Shown: positions 50,918 to 60,872, counted from the first letter of the stretch. The stretch: 64,000 nucleotides of DNA from an uncultured Flavobacterium sp. (GCF_946478785.1 NZ_CAMLDD010000012.1:62001-126000); one strand, 5' to 3'. Notes: generated by a model not told the origin, from the sequence alone. Made by a program: numbers and translations.

Positions 50918-51892
50918 ATGAATGTTTTTATAACTAAAAATATACCCGAAGCCGGTCTTCAATTACTTCAGGAAAAAGGACTCAATCTTACCATAAATCC
51001 AACAGAGAATGTATTATCAAGAGATGAGTTTATTAAAATCTGTCAGGAAAATGATGCGGTTCTAAATGTTGGATCTTATAATTTTGATGAAGATTTTTTT
51101 AAGCAATGTTCGCATTTAAAAGGCATTGCATTATTTTCTGTCGGATATGATTCGGTTCATATTCCATCGGCTAATAGTCGGAAAATCCCTGTTGGAAATA
51201 CGCCTGATGTTTTAAGCAGAGCAACATCTGATACCGCTTTTTTATTGATGCAAAGCGTTGCCAGAAAGTCATTTTACAATCATAAAAGAATCATAAACGG
51301 AGAATGGGGAGCTTTTAACGCAATAGAAAATTTAGGACAAGAACTCTACGGCAAAACGCTTGGAATATTTGGTTTGGGAAGAATTGGTTTTGCAATGGCT
51401 AAAAAGTGTAAAGCTGCTTTTGGAATGAACATCATTTACCACAATCGATCACATAATGAAAATGCCGAAAAAGAATTGTACGCTGAACTTGTAGATTTTG
51501 AAACTTTACTTTCACAAAGCGATGTTTTGAGCATTCACTCTAATTATACCGAAGAGAACAACGAACTTTTCAATAAAAATACTTTTGCCAAAATGAAACC
51601 CAATTCAATTTTCATCAATACAGCAAGAGGAAAGTTTCATAATGAGGATGATATGTTTCATGCCCTTACTAATAATATAATCTGGGGTGCAGGACTTGAC
51701 GTTACCAATCCAGAACCAATGAAGCAAGACAATCCATTATTATTGATGCCAAATTGTTGTATTCTGCCACACATAGGCTCAGCCACATACGAAGCCAGAA
51801 ACGGAATGGCTGTTTGTGCTGCACAAAATATAATTGCGCTTTTTGAAAACAAAAAAATGCCGTTTTGTGTAAATGAGGAAGTTTATTTTTAA
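50918..51892 (+). CDS. D-isomer-specific 2-hydroxyacid dehydrogenase (glyoxylate/hydroxypyruvate reductase type)
   Basis: An NAD(P)-dependent cytoplasmic dehydrogenase of 324 residues. The Rossmann motif is FGLGRIGFAMAKKC (about 150). Catalytic residues are Arg in INTARGKFHNEDD, Glu in GLDVTNPEPMKQ and His in LPHIGSATYEARN. The H-I-G-S-A-T form is typical of glyoxylate/hydroxypyruvate reductases and separates it from the LdhA-type enzyme at 45103. The substrate is inferred. It is a single gene, with 247 bases before hutU. Confidence 0.85.
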   Translation: MNVFITKNIPEAGLQLLQEKGLNLTINPTENVLSRDEFIKICQENDAVLNVGSYNFDEDFFKQCSHLKGIALFSVGYDSVHIPSANSRKIPVGNTPDVLSRATSDTAFLLMQSVARKSFYNHKRIINGEWGAFNAIENLGQELYGKTLGIFGLGRIGFAMAKKCKAAFGMNIIYHNRSHNENAEKELYAELVDFETLLSQSDVLSIHSNYTEENNELFNKNTFAKMKPNSIFINTARGKFHNEDDMFHALTNNIIWGAGLDVTNPEPMKQDNPLLLMPNCCILPHIGSATYEARNGMAVCAAQNIIALFENKKMPFCVNEEVYF

Positions 51893-52139
51893 TTAATCAA
51901 TTTAAAAATCTGTCAATTAGATAATTAAATAACCTAAAAATCTGACCTCTAAAATCTAAAATTTTATAAATGGATATTCGCTCAAAAAAATTCAGGATTA
52001 AAATACACAAATCCTATCATAGGTCGGATATTCGTTATCCATAGTTCTTTTTTCAACAGAAATTAATTAGTTGCTTATTTTACATTACAACTGGAAAACC
52101 ATAGCAACTTAGAATCTTAGTAACTTAGAACCTTAAAAA

Positions 52140-54116
52140 ATGACTTTTAAAGAACAAATACAACAAGGAATTCCATCCATATTACCTCAAAAGGTGGCGT
52201 ACGATTTAGCGATAAATCACGCCCCAAAACGAAAAGAAATCCTTTCGGCAGACGAAAAAAAACTGGCTTTAAAAAATGCATTACGCTATTTTGAAGCCAA
52301 ACATCACGCTGAATTACTGCCTGAATTTTCAGAAGAATTAGAAACATACGGACGTATCTACATGTATCGCTTTCGTCCGGATTACAAAATGTACGCACGT
52401 CCAATTGGCGAATATCCAGGAAAATCATTGCAGGCAAAAGCGATTATGCACATGATTCAGAACAATCTGGATTATGCTGTTGCGCAACATCCGCATGAAT
52501 TGATTACCTATGGCGGAAATGGGGCTGTTTTTCAAAACTGGGCACAATATTTATTGACGATGCAATATTTGTCTGAAATGACAGATGAGCAGACTTTAAC
52601 AATGTATTCAGGACATCCAATGGGATTATTTCCTTCGCATTCAGAAGCACCGAGAGTTGTGGTTACCAACGGAATGGTGATTCCGAATTACTCAAAACCA
52701 GACGACTGGGAAAAAATGAATGCTTTGGGCGTTTCACAATATGGCCAAATGACCGCAGGCAGTTATATGTACATTGGCCCACAGGGAATTGTTCACGGAA
52801 CTACGATTACGGTTTTGAATGGTTTCAGAAAAATAAAACTGAACCCGGAAGGAAATTTATTCGTAACTTCTGGTCTTGGAGGAATGTCGGGAGCGCAGCC
52901 AAAAGCAGGAAATATAGCAGGCTGTATTACGGTCTGCGCCGAAGTAAATCCGAAGATCACTAAAATTCGGCATGAACAAGGGTGGATTAATGAAATCGTT
53001 ACTTCGACGGAGGAACTGGTTCAGCGAGTAAATTCGGCGAAAGCCAATAAAGAAGTCGTTTCGATTGCCTATTTAGGAAATGTGGTTGATGTTTGGGAAT
53101 CATTCGATAAAGAAAATATCAAAATTGATTTAGGTTCAGATCAGACTTCGCTTCATAATCCGTGGGCTGGCGGTTATTATCCGGTTGGAATTTCTTTTGA
53201 AGAAGCCAACGAAATGATGGCTAATAATCCGGAATTATTCAGGGAAAAAGTGCAGGAATCGTTGCGTCGTCAAGCGAAGGCAATCAACAAACACACCGCA
53301 AAGGGAACCTATTTTTTCGATTACGGAAATGCTTTCTTATTGGAAGCTTCACGCGCCGGAGCAGATGTTATGGCTGAAAACAATACTGATTTTAAATATC
53401 CGAGTTACGTTCAGGATATTATGGGACCAATGTGTTTTGATTACGGTTTTGGTCCGTTTAGATGGGTTTGTACTTCGGGAAAACCAGAAGATTTGCAAAA
53501 AACAGATGCGATTGCAAGTCAGGTGTTAGAAGAAATGGCGAAAACGGCTCCAGATCAAATTCAGCAGCAAATGCAGGATAACATCAAATGGATCAAAGGT
53601 GCTCAGGAAAACAAACTGGTTGTAGGTTCGCAGGCAAGAATTCTTTATGCTGATGCTGAAGGCCGTATTAAGATTGCCGAAGCCTTTAATCAGGCAATTG
53701 CAAAAGGCGAAATAGGAACAGTGGTTTTAGGACGCGATCATCATGACGTTTCAGGAACAGATTCTCCTTACCGTGAAACTTCCAACATTTATGACGGATC
53801 CCGTTTTACTGCCGATATGGCGATTCAAAATGTCATTGGCGACAGCTTTAGGGGTGCAACCTGGGTATCCATTCATAACGGTGGCGGCGTTGGCTGGGGA
53901 GAGGTCATAAATGGTGGTTTTGGTATGGTTCTTGATGGTTCTCAAGAGGCTTCAAAACGCTTAGCATCAATGCTTTTCTGGGATGTTAACAACGGAATTT
54001 CAAGAAGAAGTTGGGCTAGAAACGACGAAGCTATTTTTGCTATAAAAAGAGCAATGGAAGTTCAGCCATTATTAAAAGTAACTTTACCTAACATGGTAGA
54101 CGAAAATTTATTTTAG
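52140..54116 (+). CDS. hutU: Urocanate hydratase
   Basis: It hydrates urocanate to imidazolone propionate, the second step of histidine degradation, using tightly bound NAD. It has 658 residues, about 100 more than the proteobacterial enzyme (near 555); the extra length is spread through the sequence, as in the longer Bacteroidota form. Landmarks are LITYGGNGAVFQNWAQYLL, TMYSGHPMGLFPSH, TAGSYMYIGPQGIVHGTT, GLGGMSGAQPKAGNIAG (NAD site), DQTSLHNPWAGGYYP and the terminal GGGVGWGEVINGGFG. The other hut genes (hutH, hutI, hutG) are not adjacent, so the pathway is dispersed. Confidence 0.95.
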   Translation: MTFKEQIQQGIPSILPQKVAYDLAINHAPKRKEILSADEKKLALKNALRYFEAKHHAELLPEFSEELETYGRIYMYRFRPDYKMYARPIGEYPGKSLQAKAIMHMIQNNLDYAVAQHPHELITYGGNGAVFQNWAQYLLTMQYLSEMTDEQTLTMYSGHPMGLFPSHSEAPRVVVTNGMVIPNYSKPDDWEKMNALGVSQYGQMTAGSYMYIGPQGIVHGTTITVLNGFRKIKLNPEGNLFVTSGLGGMSGAQPKAGNIAGCITVCAEVNPKITKIRHEQGWINEIVTSTEELVQRVNSAKANKEVVSIAYLGNVVDVWESFDKENIKIDLGSDQTSLHNPWAGGYYPVGISFEEANEMMANNPELFREKVQESLRRQAKAINKHTAKGTYFFDYGNAFLLEASRAGADVMAENNTDFKYPSYVQDIMGPMCFDYGFGPFRWVCTSGKPEDLQKTDAIASQVLEEMAKTAPDQIQQQMQDNIKWIKGAQENKLVVGSQARILYADAEGRIKIAEAFNQAIAKGEIGTVVLGRDHHDVSGTDSPYRETSNIYDGSRFTADMAIQNVIGDSFRGATWVSIHNGGGVGWGEVINGGFGMVLDGSQEASKRLASMLFWDVNNGISRRSWARNDEAIFAIKRAMEVQPLLKVTLPNMVDENLF

Positions 54117-54162
54117 CTAAAAGTTATTTGCTTTAATTTTGAGAACACTAAAATTTAAACAT

Positions 54163-54705
54163 ATGAAAACATTCAAATTAATACCCGTTTTTCTGCTTTT
54201 GATACTTGCCTCCTGCAGCACGGTCAGCGTTTATTCTGATTACGATAAAAACGTAGATTTTACACCTTACAAAACATACGCATTCTTTAAACCGGGAATT
54301 GATAAGGTTGAGATTTCTGATCTGGATAAAAGACGTATTCTTCATGCCATAGATACTGAAATGCAGGCCAAAGGTTTTACTAAAAGCGAAAAACCTGATC
54401 TGTTGGTTAATATTTTTACCAAATCGAGAGAGCAGGTTGATGTAAACCAATTTAATGCCGGCTGGGGTTATGGCTGGGGCTGGGGCTGGAATCCGTGGAT
54501 GATGTATGGCGGCAACCGAACTACTGTTTCCACCTCTACCGAAGGAACGTTATACATTGATTTAATCGATGCAAAGAAAAAAGAAATGATTTGGCAGGGT
54601 GAAGGAATTGGAACACTGACCCGAAACATCGATAAAAAAGAGGAACGAATTCAGGAAATTGTAAGCAAAGTTTTGGCTCAATATCCGCCTCAGGCAAAAA
54701 AATAA
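54163..54705 (+). CDS. DUF4136-domain lipoprotein
   Basis: The protein has 180 residues from Met at 54163 (MKTFKLIPVF); a TTG at 54139 would add eight. The lipoprotein signal ends LASC. DUF4136 follows (about 25-178): DYDKNVDFTPYKTYAFFKP, KPDLLVNIFTKSREQVDV and GTLYIDLIDAKKKEMIWQGE are characteristic. A low-complexity Gly/Trp run, GWGYGWGWGWNPW (about 103-115), interrupts it; such aromatic-Gly runs occur at this position in other members. It is anchored to a membrane; its function is unknown. It lies 46 bases after hutU on the same strand but has no evident link to histidine breakdown. Confidence 0.82.
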   Translation: MKTFKLIPVFLLLILASCSTVSVYSDYDKNVDFTPYKTYAFFKPGIDKVEISDLDKRRILHAIDTEMQAKGFTKSEKPDLLVNIFTKSREQVDVNQFNAGWGYGWGWGWNPWMMYGGNRTTVSTSTEGTLYIDLIDAKKKEMIWQGEGIGTLTRNIDKKEERIQEIVSKVLAQYPPQAKK

Positions 54706-54827
54706 TTGATACATTGGTTTCAAACAACAAAAATGACAAACTTAAATAATAGTAGCATCGCGATTAGTATTATTGCAATTCAGCAGTAATGGCGAGGTGT
54801 TATATAAATTAAGTACAATAATTTATG

Positions 54828-54856
54828 AAGCCTCCCGATTTGGGAGGTTTTTTTAT
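54828..54856 (+). terminator. Rho-independent terminator
   Basis: CCTCCC (54831-54836), loop GATTT, GGGAGG (54842-54847), then T7. Confidence 0.75.
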
Positions 54857-54902
54857 ATAATTAAATTGTCCGGAATTCAGAAATTAAGCTATCAGGTCTC
54901 AA

Positions 54903-55013
54903 TTTAAACAACCACAAATTTCGCAAATTCACACAAATTAAAATTGCATTCCGGGATGCATTTTAGGGAAAAGTAATTTGCAAAAATTTGTATAATTTGT
55001 GGTTAAACTAAAA
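54903..55013. repeat. Intergenic inverted-repeat element
   Basis: AACCACAAATT at 54910-54920 is complementary to AATTTGTGGTT at 54994-55004, and a near palindrome (GCATTCCGGGATGC) lies inside. A/T-rich segments with AATTTGC/GCAAATT are repeated within the arms. Elements with this CACAAATT/AATTTGTG pattern are common between flavobacterial genes. Confidence 0.6.
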
Positions 55014-55052
55014 AAGCCTTGAATTCCTGGCAAAAGAAAAAAAACAAAACTA

Positions 55053-56297
55053 ATGAATCTATTTAATGAAGTACTTGCTGCCAAAAAACAACTCGAAACT
55101 GTAGTTGCGGCTACTCCTCTTACACAAAATTTAAATCTTTCAGACGAATTCAACTCGACTATTTTATTAAAAAGAGAAGATTTACAAATTGTACGATCGT
55201 ATAAAATCAGAGGAGCTTATAACAAGATTTCTTCGTTGACTGAAACTGAAAAAGCTGTCGGGATTGTTTGTGCAAGCGCCGGAAATCATGCTCAGGGCGT
55301 AGCTTATTCCTGTAATCTTCTTGGGATACAAGGCAAAATTTATATGCCAAAAACCACTCCAAAACAAAAGATAAAGCAAGTTCAGCTATTCGGAAAATCA
55401 TTTGTTGAAATTGTTCTTACCGGAGATACTTTTGATGATGCTTATGCTTCAGCGACTGCAGATGCAATTAAAAACCATAAAATATTTATTCATCCTTTTG
55501 ATGATGAAAAAGTTATTGCAGGTCAGGGAACTGTTGGATTAGAAATTCTTGAAAGCTACAAAGAACCTATTGATTATGTTTTTGTTCCGATTGGCGGCGG
55601 CGGACTGGCTTCTGGTTTATCTGAAGTTTTTAAACATTTGAGCCCGAATACAAAAATCATTGGCGTTGAGCCAAAAGGCGCGCCTTCGATGAAAACGTCT
55701 ATTGAAGAAAATAAAAATACCGTCTTAAAAACGATTGACAAATTTGTTGATGGTGCTGCTGTAAAACAGGTTGGAGATATGACTTTTGATATCTGCCGAA
55801 ACAATTTGGACGATATTATTTTAGTTCCCGAAGGAAAAGTCTGCACGACCATTTTACGGTTGTACAATGAAGAAGCAATGGTTGTAGAGCCTGCCGGAGC
55901 ATTGACAATTGCTGCATTGGATTTTTACAAGCATAAAATTAAGGGAAAAACCGTTGTTTGCGTAGTAAGCGGAAGCAATAACGATATTGAAAGAACTGCC
56001 GAAATAAAAGAACGTTCTTTACTTTATGAAGGTTTGATGCATTATTTTATGATTCAGTTTCCACAGCGTCCAGGTGCTTTGAAAGAGTTTGTAAACAACA
56101 TTTTAGGTCCTGATGATGATATTACTTATTTTCAGTTTGCCAAGAAAACGAGTCGTGAAATGGGTTCAGTTGTGGTTGGATTAGAACTGAAAAACAAAAA
56201 AGACATCATGAATATAAAGGTGAACATGACCAAAAACGGCTTTGAATTTCAATATCTGAATGATAATCCCGATTTGTTTACGCAGTTAATTGGGTAA
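55053..56297 (+). CDS. ilvA: Threonine dehydratase (biosynthetic type)
   Basis: It deaminates threonine to 2-oxobutyrate, the entry to isoleucine synthesis; it is PLP-dependent and cytoplasmic. It has 414 residues. The PLP lysine is in IVRSYKIRGAYNKISSL, with CASAGNHAQGVAYSC and the Gly loop PIGGGGLASGLSEV. The C-terminal portion (about 320-414) is a single ACT-like regulatory domain (FPQRPGALKEFVNNILGPDDD). One ACT unit, in place of the two of E. coli IlvA, is the shorter form found in many bacteria. The neighbouring ilv genes are absent. Confidence 0.9.
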   Translation: MNLFNEVLAAKKQLETVVAATPLTQNLNLSDEFNSTILLKREDLQIVRSYKIRGAYNKISSLTETEKAVGIVCASAGNHAQGVAYSCNLLGIQGKIYMPKTTPKQKIKQVQLFGKSFVEIVLTGDTFDDAYASATADAIKNHKIFIHPFDDEKVIAGQGTVGLEILESYKEPIDYVFVPIGGGGLASGLSEVFKHLSPNTKIIGVEPKGAPSMKTSIEENKNTVLKTIDKFVDGAAVKQVGDMTFDICRNNLDDIILVPEGKVCTTILRLYNEEAMVVEPAGALTIAALDFYKHKIKGKTVVCVVSGSNNDIERTAEIKERSLLYEGLMHYFMIQFPQRPGALKEFVNNILGPDDDITYFQFAKKTSREMGSVVVGLELKNKKDIMNIKVNMTKNGFEFQYLNDNPDLFTQLIG

Positions 56298-56311
56298 ACT
56301 TTGAAGGAATT

Positions 56312-56400
56312 TTGCGAGTCTCTGTCTGTTCTTTGTGTAACTTTGCGGAATAGCTGTTCCACGAAGATTCACAAAGGTTTTCGCTAAGATTCGCTAAAAA
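56312..56400. repeat. Intergenic inverted/direct repeat element
   Basis: CTTTGTG (56331-56337) is complementary to CACAAAG (56370-56376); between them lies GGAA-TAGCTG-TTCC. TCGCTAA is repeated in direct orientation near 56381 and 56391. It resembles common flavobacterial intergenic repeats. Confidence 0.5.
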
Positions 56401-56426
56401 AATTTCTTTTATTTTACGTTAAAATC

Positions 56427-56810
56427 ATGGCAATTCAAGATATTTCAAACATAGACGACATCAAGCTTTTGGTAAATACTTTTTATGAAAAAGTACAGAA
56501 CGATGATTTGATCGGACCTATTTTTAATGAAAAAATGATTGGAAGATGGCCTGAACATTTGGAAAAAATGTATCGTTTCTGGCAGACTTTACTTTTAGAA
56601 GAGCATACCTATTCCGGAAGTCCTTTTCCCCCACACAAACACTTACCAGTAGACCAATCTCATTTTGATCGCTGGATGGAAATTTTCACCAAGACCGTTG
56701 ACTCTTTATTTGTTGGAAAATTAGCCGAAGAAGCCAAAATTAGGGCAGCAAACATGGCGTATATGTTCAATTACAAAATTGAATATTTCAGAAATCCGGG
56801 AAATCAATAA
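56427..56810 (+). CDS. Group III truncated haemoglobin
   Basis: The protein has 127 residues. It is a haem protein of the trHb3 group: FYEKVQNDDLIGPIF (helix B region), the proximal-side helix with WPEHLEKMYRFWQTLLL (conserved Trp and Phe), FPPHKHLPVDQSHFDRW with the proximal His in HKHL, and MFNYKIEYFR. It probably handles oxygen or nitric oxide in the cytoplasm. It is a single gene. Confidence 0.87.
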   Translation: MAIQDISNIDDIKLLVNTFYEKVQNDDLIGPIFNEKMIGRWPEHLEKMYRFWQTLLLEEHTYSGSPFPPHKHLPVDQSHFDRWMEIFTKTVDSLFVGKLAEEAKIRAANMAYMFNYKIEYFRNPGNQ

Positions 56811-56885
56811 AATCTTCAAAGTAAATTGTACTTATAGACAAATTACTTTTTAATTAAATTTGCTAAAAAATTTACCTTTTTAAAT

Positions 56886-57329
56886 ATGAAAAAAATAATT
56901 CTTCTCCTGGCTGTATTTTGTTTGTTCTTTTCTGTGGATGGAAAAGCTCAAACCACCAAAAACACTTTATACAAAGGAACTATTGACGGAAAAATAGCAG
57001 TAACATTTTACATAAAAGAAGAAGAAAACCCTTGCATAGGCGGTTTAATGTACACGTCAATGTATAAATATGATAAAACCGGAAATTGGATACAATTATA
57101 CATTACCCAAAATCAAAAAAATGAAAACCAATTTATATTAGTAGAACAAGGATTTTCAGGTACTATGATTATGAAAAAAGAGGGTTTAAGTTTTAATGGA
57201 TTATGGATAAGTCCTGACACTAAAAAACAATTAAAAGTTGAGCTGAAAGAAGTTCGTATAACTAAAAAGGAAATTGAGGATTACGAAACTAAAATGGAAA
57301 AAGTAAACTATGAAAATAATGATTGTTAG
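56886..57329 (+). CDS. Secreted protein of unknown function
   Basis: The protein has 147 residues. The signal peptide (about 1-21) ends DGKAQ. The mature part is beta-rich and carries alternating Lys/Tyr/Gly segments: TLYKGTIDGKIAVTFYIKEE, MYTSMYKYDKTGNWIQLYIT. There is a C-terminal Cys and one at about 50 in EENPCIGG, which could form a disulfide. I recognise no family. It is divergently followed by the minus-strand gene at 57348; no operon. Confidence 0.55.
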   Translation: MKKIILLLAVFCLFFSVDGKAQTTKNTLYKGTIDGKIAVTFYIKEEENPCIGGLMYTSMYKYDKTGNWIQLYITQNQKNENQFILVEQGFSGTMIMKKEGLSFNGLWISPDTKKQLKVELKEVRITKKEIEDYETKMEKVNYENNDC

Positions 57330-57347
57330 TCATTATTTTCAATAGGT

Positions 57348-57761
57348 TTATCGCAATTTCCTGTCTGATTCATTTATCTCAACATCATTGATACTTGCAA
57401 ATCTTTTTTGCATAAGTCCATTGCCATCAAATTCCCAATTTTCATTTCCATACGCCCTAAACCAAGTTCCTTCTGCGTTTTGATATTCGTATTCAAATCT
57501 TACAGCAATCCGATTTTCGGTATGTGCCCAATATTCTTTTTTCAGCTTATAATGCAATTCTTTTTTCCATTTCTGAGATAAAAAAGAAACAATAGCTTCT
57601 CTTCCATTTATAAACTGATCGCGATTTCGCCACTCGCTATCAACTGTGTAAGCTTTTGAAACTCGTTCAGGATCCTGGCTGTTCCAGGCATCTTCGGCCA
57701 TTTGAATTTTTTGAATTGCCGTTTCCAAAGTAAAAGGCGGCAATGGTAATTTCTGTTCCAT
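57348..57761 (-). CDS. NTF2-like protein (DUF1348 family)
   Basis: The protein has 137 residues with an NTF2-like cone fold: [60 protein letters not shown] and [20 protein letters not shown]. The NRDQFI and ENWEF motifs are typical of DUF1348. Such proteins bind small molecules or act as isomerases/hydratases; no specific activity is known for this group. It lies 10 bases downstream of the DKNYY gene on the same strand, so it may be co-transcribed. Confidence 0.8.
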   Translation of the reverse strand: MEQKLPLPPFTLETAIQKIQMAEDAWNSQDPERVSKAYTVDSEWRNRDQFINGREAIVSFLSQKWKKELHYKLKKEYWAHTENRIAVRFEYEYQNAEGTWFRAYGNENWEFDGNGLMQKRFASINDVEINESDRKLR

Positions 57762-57770
57762 ATTTTAAAA

Positions 57771-58844
57771 TTAGTTTACAATTTTTCCATTTTTAAATTT
57801 ATTTTTTCCATCCTCCCATACATCATATTCTGAAGTTCTTTTGAATGTTTTTGGATTTGCTTCTTTAACTACAGCATTCCTATAATAAACATTTTCACCA
57901 TCTTTACCATAATCAGGAGAAATGATTTCAAAGTTGGATACACTAGCTCCAACTATTTTTTTGCCATTATAATATAGGTTTTCCTTATCTTTTGAATACC
58001 CATAATCTAACGATTCAAAACTTAGAATATCAATTTCAGGACTTTGTATTCCTTTGTAAATCAAGACATCATTAACGACTATTGTAAAATAATCGATTTT
58101 TTTTGTGCTTTTAATGGTTCCGAAAGTATGAAGTGTAAATTCCTCTTTTGTAAAAGCAGAAACAATACAATTACCTATTTGAACATAGGTTTCATTAATA
58201 ACATGAATCTCCCCATCAATCCTTTTATCCTTCTGAATTACTTCGTCAACTTCAAGTAAACTTAAGCCTTCACCTCGCTGATGGATAATCGAATAGATAT
58301 AATTTTTATCAACTGCAATAGCATCGTTTAAAGGTTTGAATGTATCAGGATCGCCTTTTATTCTTTTATTTTTATAATAAACAGCATCAGCATCCCTGCA
58401 CCAGCTGTTACGCTTATAATCTGGCAATGACGGGTCTAACAACTGATATGTTTTGGGATCTGCATTATTAATGATTTCAAGAAAATTATACTCTTTTCCG
58501 TTTGTATTATACACGTGGTTTTTATCTTTAATGATGCCCAAAGCATCGATTTCAAAACTTGCGTAATCAACCTTTTGTCTTCTTCCTTTCCAAAAAATAT
58601 TGTTTTTATCTTTTCCGAAATCCCTGCTTAACGGTTTAAAAGATTCAACATCTGCATCAGATTCAAAATAGCCCAATTCGAACCAGTTACCCATTGGAGA
58701 ATGCACAATTAAATTTTTCCTGTAATGATAAAAATAGGAGTCAGAAACCACATCATTAACAGGATCTCCTATTCTGAATAAAAAATATCTTATTCCTAAA
58801 AAACACAGAACTAATACTCCTAAAACAATCAAAATAATTTTCAC
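57771..58844 (-). CDS. DKNYY-family membrane-anchored protein
   Basis: The protein has 357 residues. An N-terminal hydrophobic segment (about 2-20, IILIVLGVLVLCFLGIRY) anchors it, facing the periplasm. The rest consists of repeated short units of the DKNYY type: FGKDKNNIFWKGRRQKVDYA, IKDKNHVYNTNGKEYNFLEI, VDKNYIYSI and YSKDKENLYYNGKKIVG. About ten imperfect repeats of 30-35 residues with the 'D-K-N-x-Y/V-Y' centre can be counted. The DKNYY family (PF13644) has no assigned function; the repeats suggest a beta-propeller or solenoid. It precedes the NTF2-like gene. Confidence 0.82.
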   Translation of the reverse strand: MKIILIVLGVLVLCFLGIRYFLFRIGDPVNDVVSDSYFYHYRKNLIVHSPMGNWFELGYFESDADVESFKPLSRDFGKDKNNIFWKGRRQKVDYASFEIDALGIIKDKNHVYNTNGKEYNFLEIINNADPKTYQLLDPSLPDYKRNSWCRDADAVYYKNKRIKGDPDTFKPLNDAIAVDKNYIYSIIHQRGEGLSLLEVDEVIQKDKRIDGEIHVINETYVQIGNCIVSAFTKEEFTLHTFGTIKSTKKIDYFTIVVNDVLIYKGIQSPEIDILSFESLDYGYSKDKENLYYNGKKIVGASVSNFEIISPDYGKDGENVYYRNAVVKEANPKTFKRTSEYDVWEDGKNKFKNGKIVN

Positions 58845-59057
58845 ATTTATATAGCTAAATAATACTGTTTGTAAAACTAAGTAATTTTTTATTTGAAATT
58901 CACTACTAAAATTAAATTACCCTCGTTTGCAATACTGCACCGACATTTTAACAATTATCTAATAAAACACTCTTGTTTCTGAAAATCAATCTTAAAAATT
59001 ATATTTTTCATACCTTAAATTCGTAATTTTACATATATAACCTGCAAAGATTTCGAA

Positions 59058-60815
59058 ATGAATTCAAATATTGAAACCAATCCATTATTAGAAAAATTGC
59101 CTAAACATTTAAAACAATTCATCAAACCTCAGGATTATAGCGATTATACGCCGATTAATCAGGCAGTCTGGCGGTATGTGATGCGCAAAAATGTAAATTA
59201 TTTATCGAAAGTGGCGCATCATTCGTATTTGGATGGATTGAAAAAAACCGGAATCGAAGTTGATTCTATACCGAGTATGTACGGCATGAACCGTATCCTG
59301 ACTGAAATTGGCTGGGCTGCTGTTGCCGTCGACGGATTTATTCCGCCAAATGCTTTTATGGAATTTCAGGCTTATAATGTTTTGGTTATTGCATCAGATA
59401 TTCGTCAACTGGAACATATTGAATATACACCTGCACCGGATATTATCCACGAAGGTGCCGGACACGCTCCTATTATTGCCAATCCTGAATATGCTGAATA
59501 TTTACGTCGTTTTGGTGAGATTGGCTGTAAAGCCATTTCATCACACAAAGATTACCAGATGTATGAAGCAATTCGACTGCTTTCGATTTTGAAAGAGGCC
59601 GAAGATACGCCACAGGAAAAAATTGACGAAGCCGAAAAAGCTGTTGCCGATTTGCAAAACAATATGGGCGAATTATCAGAAATGGCTCAGATTCGTAATC
59701 TGCATTGGTGGACAGTAGAGTATGGTTTAATTGGAACTGTTGAAAATCCAAAAATATATGGTGCCGGACTGCTTTCATCCATCGGAGAAAGTGCATGGTG
59801 CATGACGGATAATGTGAAGAAAATCCCTTATGATATTTCGGCAGCAAATCAAAATTTTGACATTACCCAGTTACAACCTCAGCTTTATGTAACACCAAAT
59901 TTTTCTTATTTAAGTTTGATTTTAGAAGAGTTTGCTAATAAAATGGCCTTACGTACAGGAGGGCTATCGGGAATTAAGAAATTAATTGATTCAAATACTT
60001 TAGGAACAATTGAATTGAGTACTGGTCTACAGATTTCTGGCGTTTTTACTAATGTTTTGGAAGAAGAAGGAAAACCGGTTTACATTCAAACCACAGGAAA
60101 AACAGCTTTATCCTACCGGGAAAAAGAATTGGTTGGACACGGAACTTTAACTCATCGGGAGGGTTTTGGAAGTCCGATTGGAAAACTGAAAGGATTCAAT
60201 CTAGCGATTGAAGACATGAGCCCGAAAGATTTACAAGCCTACAGCATTGTTGAAAACGAAACTGTAAGACTTGAATTTGAAGGTAATATTATTGTGGAAG
60301 GAGAAATCATTACAGGTTCCAGAAATTTACACGGCGAAATTATCCTGATTAGTTTCAGAAATTGCACTGTAACACATGGCGAAACAATTTTATTTCAGCC
60401 TGAATGGGGAAATTATGATATGGCAATTGGTAAAAAAGTAGTTTCTGCTTTTTCCGGTCCAGCCGATGTGAATAGTTTTGACCTGATTAATAACCTTCCC
60501 AAAACGACAACAATCAAAGCAAAACATACAGACGAACGTGATGATTTGGAAATTTTATACCAAACCGTTCGGATGATTAGGGAAAGTAAAGATTCAAAAT
60601 CTGAACTAAAAGCTATTTTTGAAAAACTAAAAAAAGAGCATCCTGTGGATTGGCTTCTTTCTGTTGAAATTGCCGAGCTTTTGAAAGATTCAGAACAAAA
60701 ACCACTTTTACAGGAAGTATTAATTTATTTGGATCAGCTGAAAGAGAAGCGTCCTGAAGTGGCGCATTTAATTGCTGGTGGATTGGATTTGATTTTTGAG
60801 AAAGAAGCTGTTTAA
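59058..60815 (+). CDS. Aromatic amino acid hydroxylase (phenylalanine 4-monooxygenase family), long form
   Basis: It is a pterin- and iron-dependent monooxygenase that probably turns phenylalanine into tyrosine. It has 585 residues. The iron ligands are visible: His131 and His136 in IIHEGAGHAPII and Glu221 in LHWWTVEYGLIG. The catalytic domain spans about 25-330. It lacks the N-terminal ACT domain of the animal enzymes but carries about 250 extra C-terminal residues; the first part (SGVFTNVLEEEGKPVYIQTT) is beta-rich and the last part helical (ESKDSKSELKAIFEKLKKEH). This long form occurs in other Bacteroidota. It is a single gene. Confidence 0.88.
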   Translation: MNSNIETNPLLEKLPKHLKQFIKPQDYSDYTPINQAVWRYVMRKNVNYLSKVAHHSYLDGLKKTGIEVDSIPSMYGMNRILTEIGWAAVAVDGFIPPNAFMEFQAYNVLVIASDIRQLEHIEYTPAPDIIHEGAGHAPIIANPEYAEYLRRFGEIGCKAISSHKDYQMYEAIRLLSILKEAEDTPQEKIDEAEKAVADLQNNMGELSEMAQIRNLHWWTVEYGLIGTVENPKIYGAGLLSSIGESAWCMTDNVKKIPYDISAANQNFDITQLQPQLYVTPNFSYLSLILEEFANKMALRTGGLSGIKKLIDSNTLGTIELSTGLQISGVFTNVLEEEGKPVYIQTTGKTALSYREKELVGHGTLTHREGFGSPIGKLKGFNLAIEDMSPKDLQAYSIVENETVRLEFEGNIIVEGEIITGSRNLHGEIILISFRNCTVTHGETILFQPEWGNYDMAIGKKVVSAFSGPADVNSFDLINNLPKTTTIKAKHTDERDDLEILYQTVRMIRESKDSKSELKAIFEKLKKEHPVDWLLSVEIAELLKDSEQKPLLQEVLIYLDQLKEKRPEVAHLIAGGLDLIFEKEAV

Positions 60816-60872
60816 ATTATTTCAAGGAGATTTTTATTTTCCCTTAAAAAATAAAAGTAAGTCGCAAACTTT

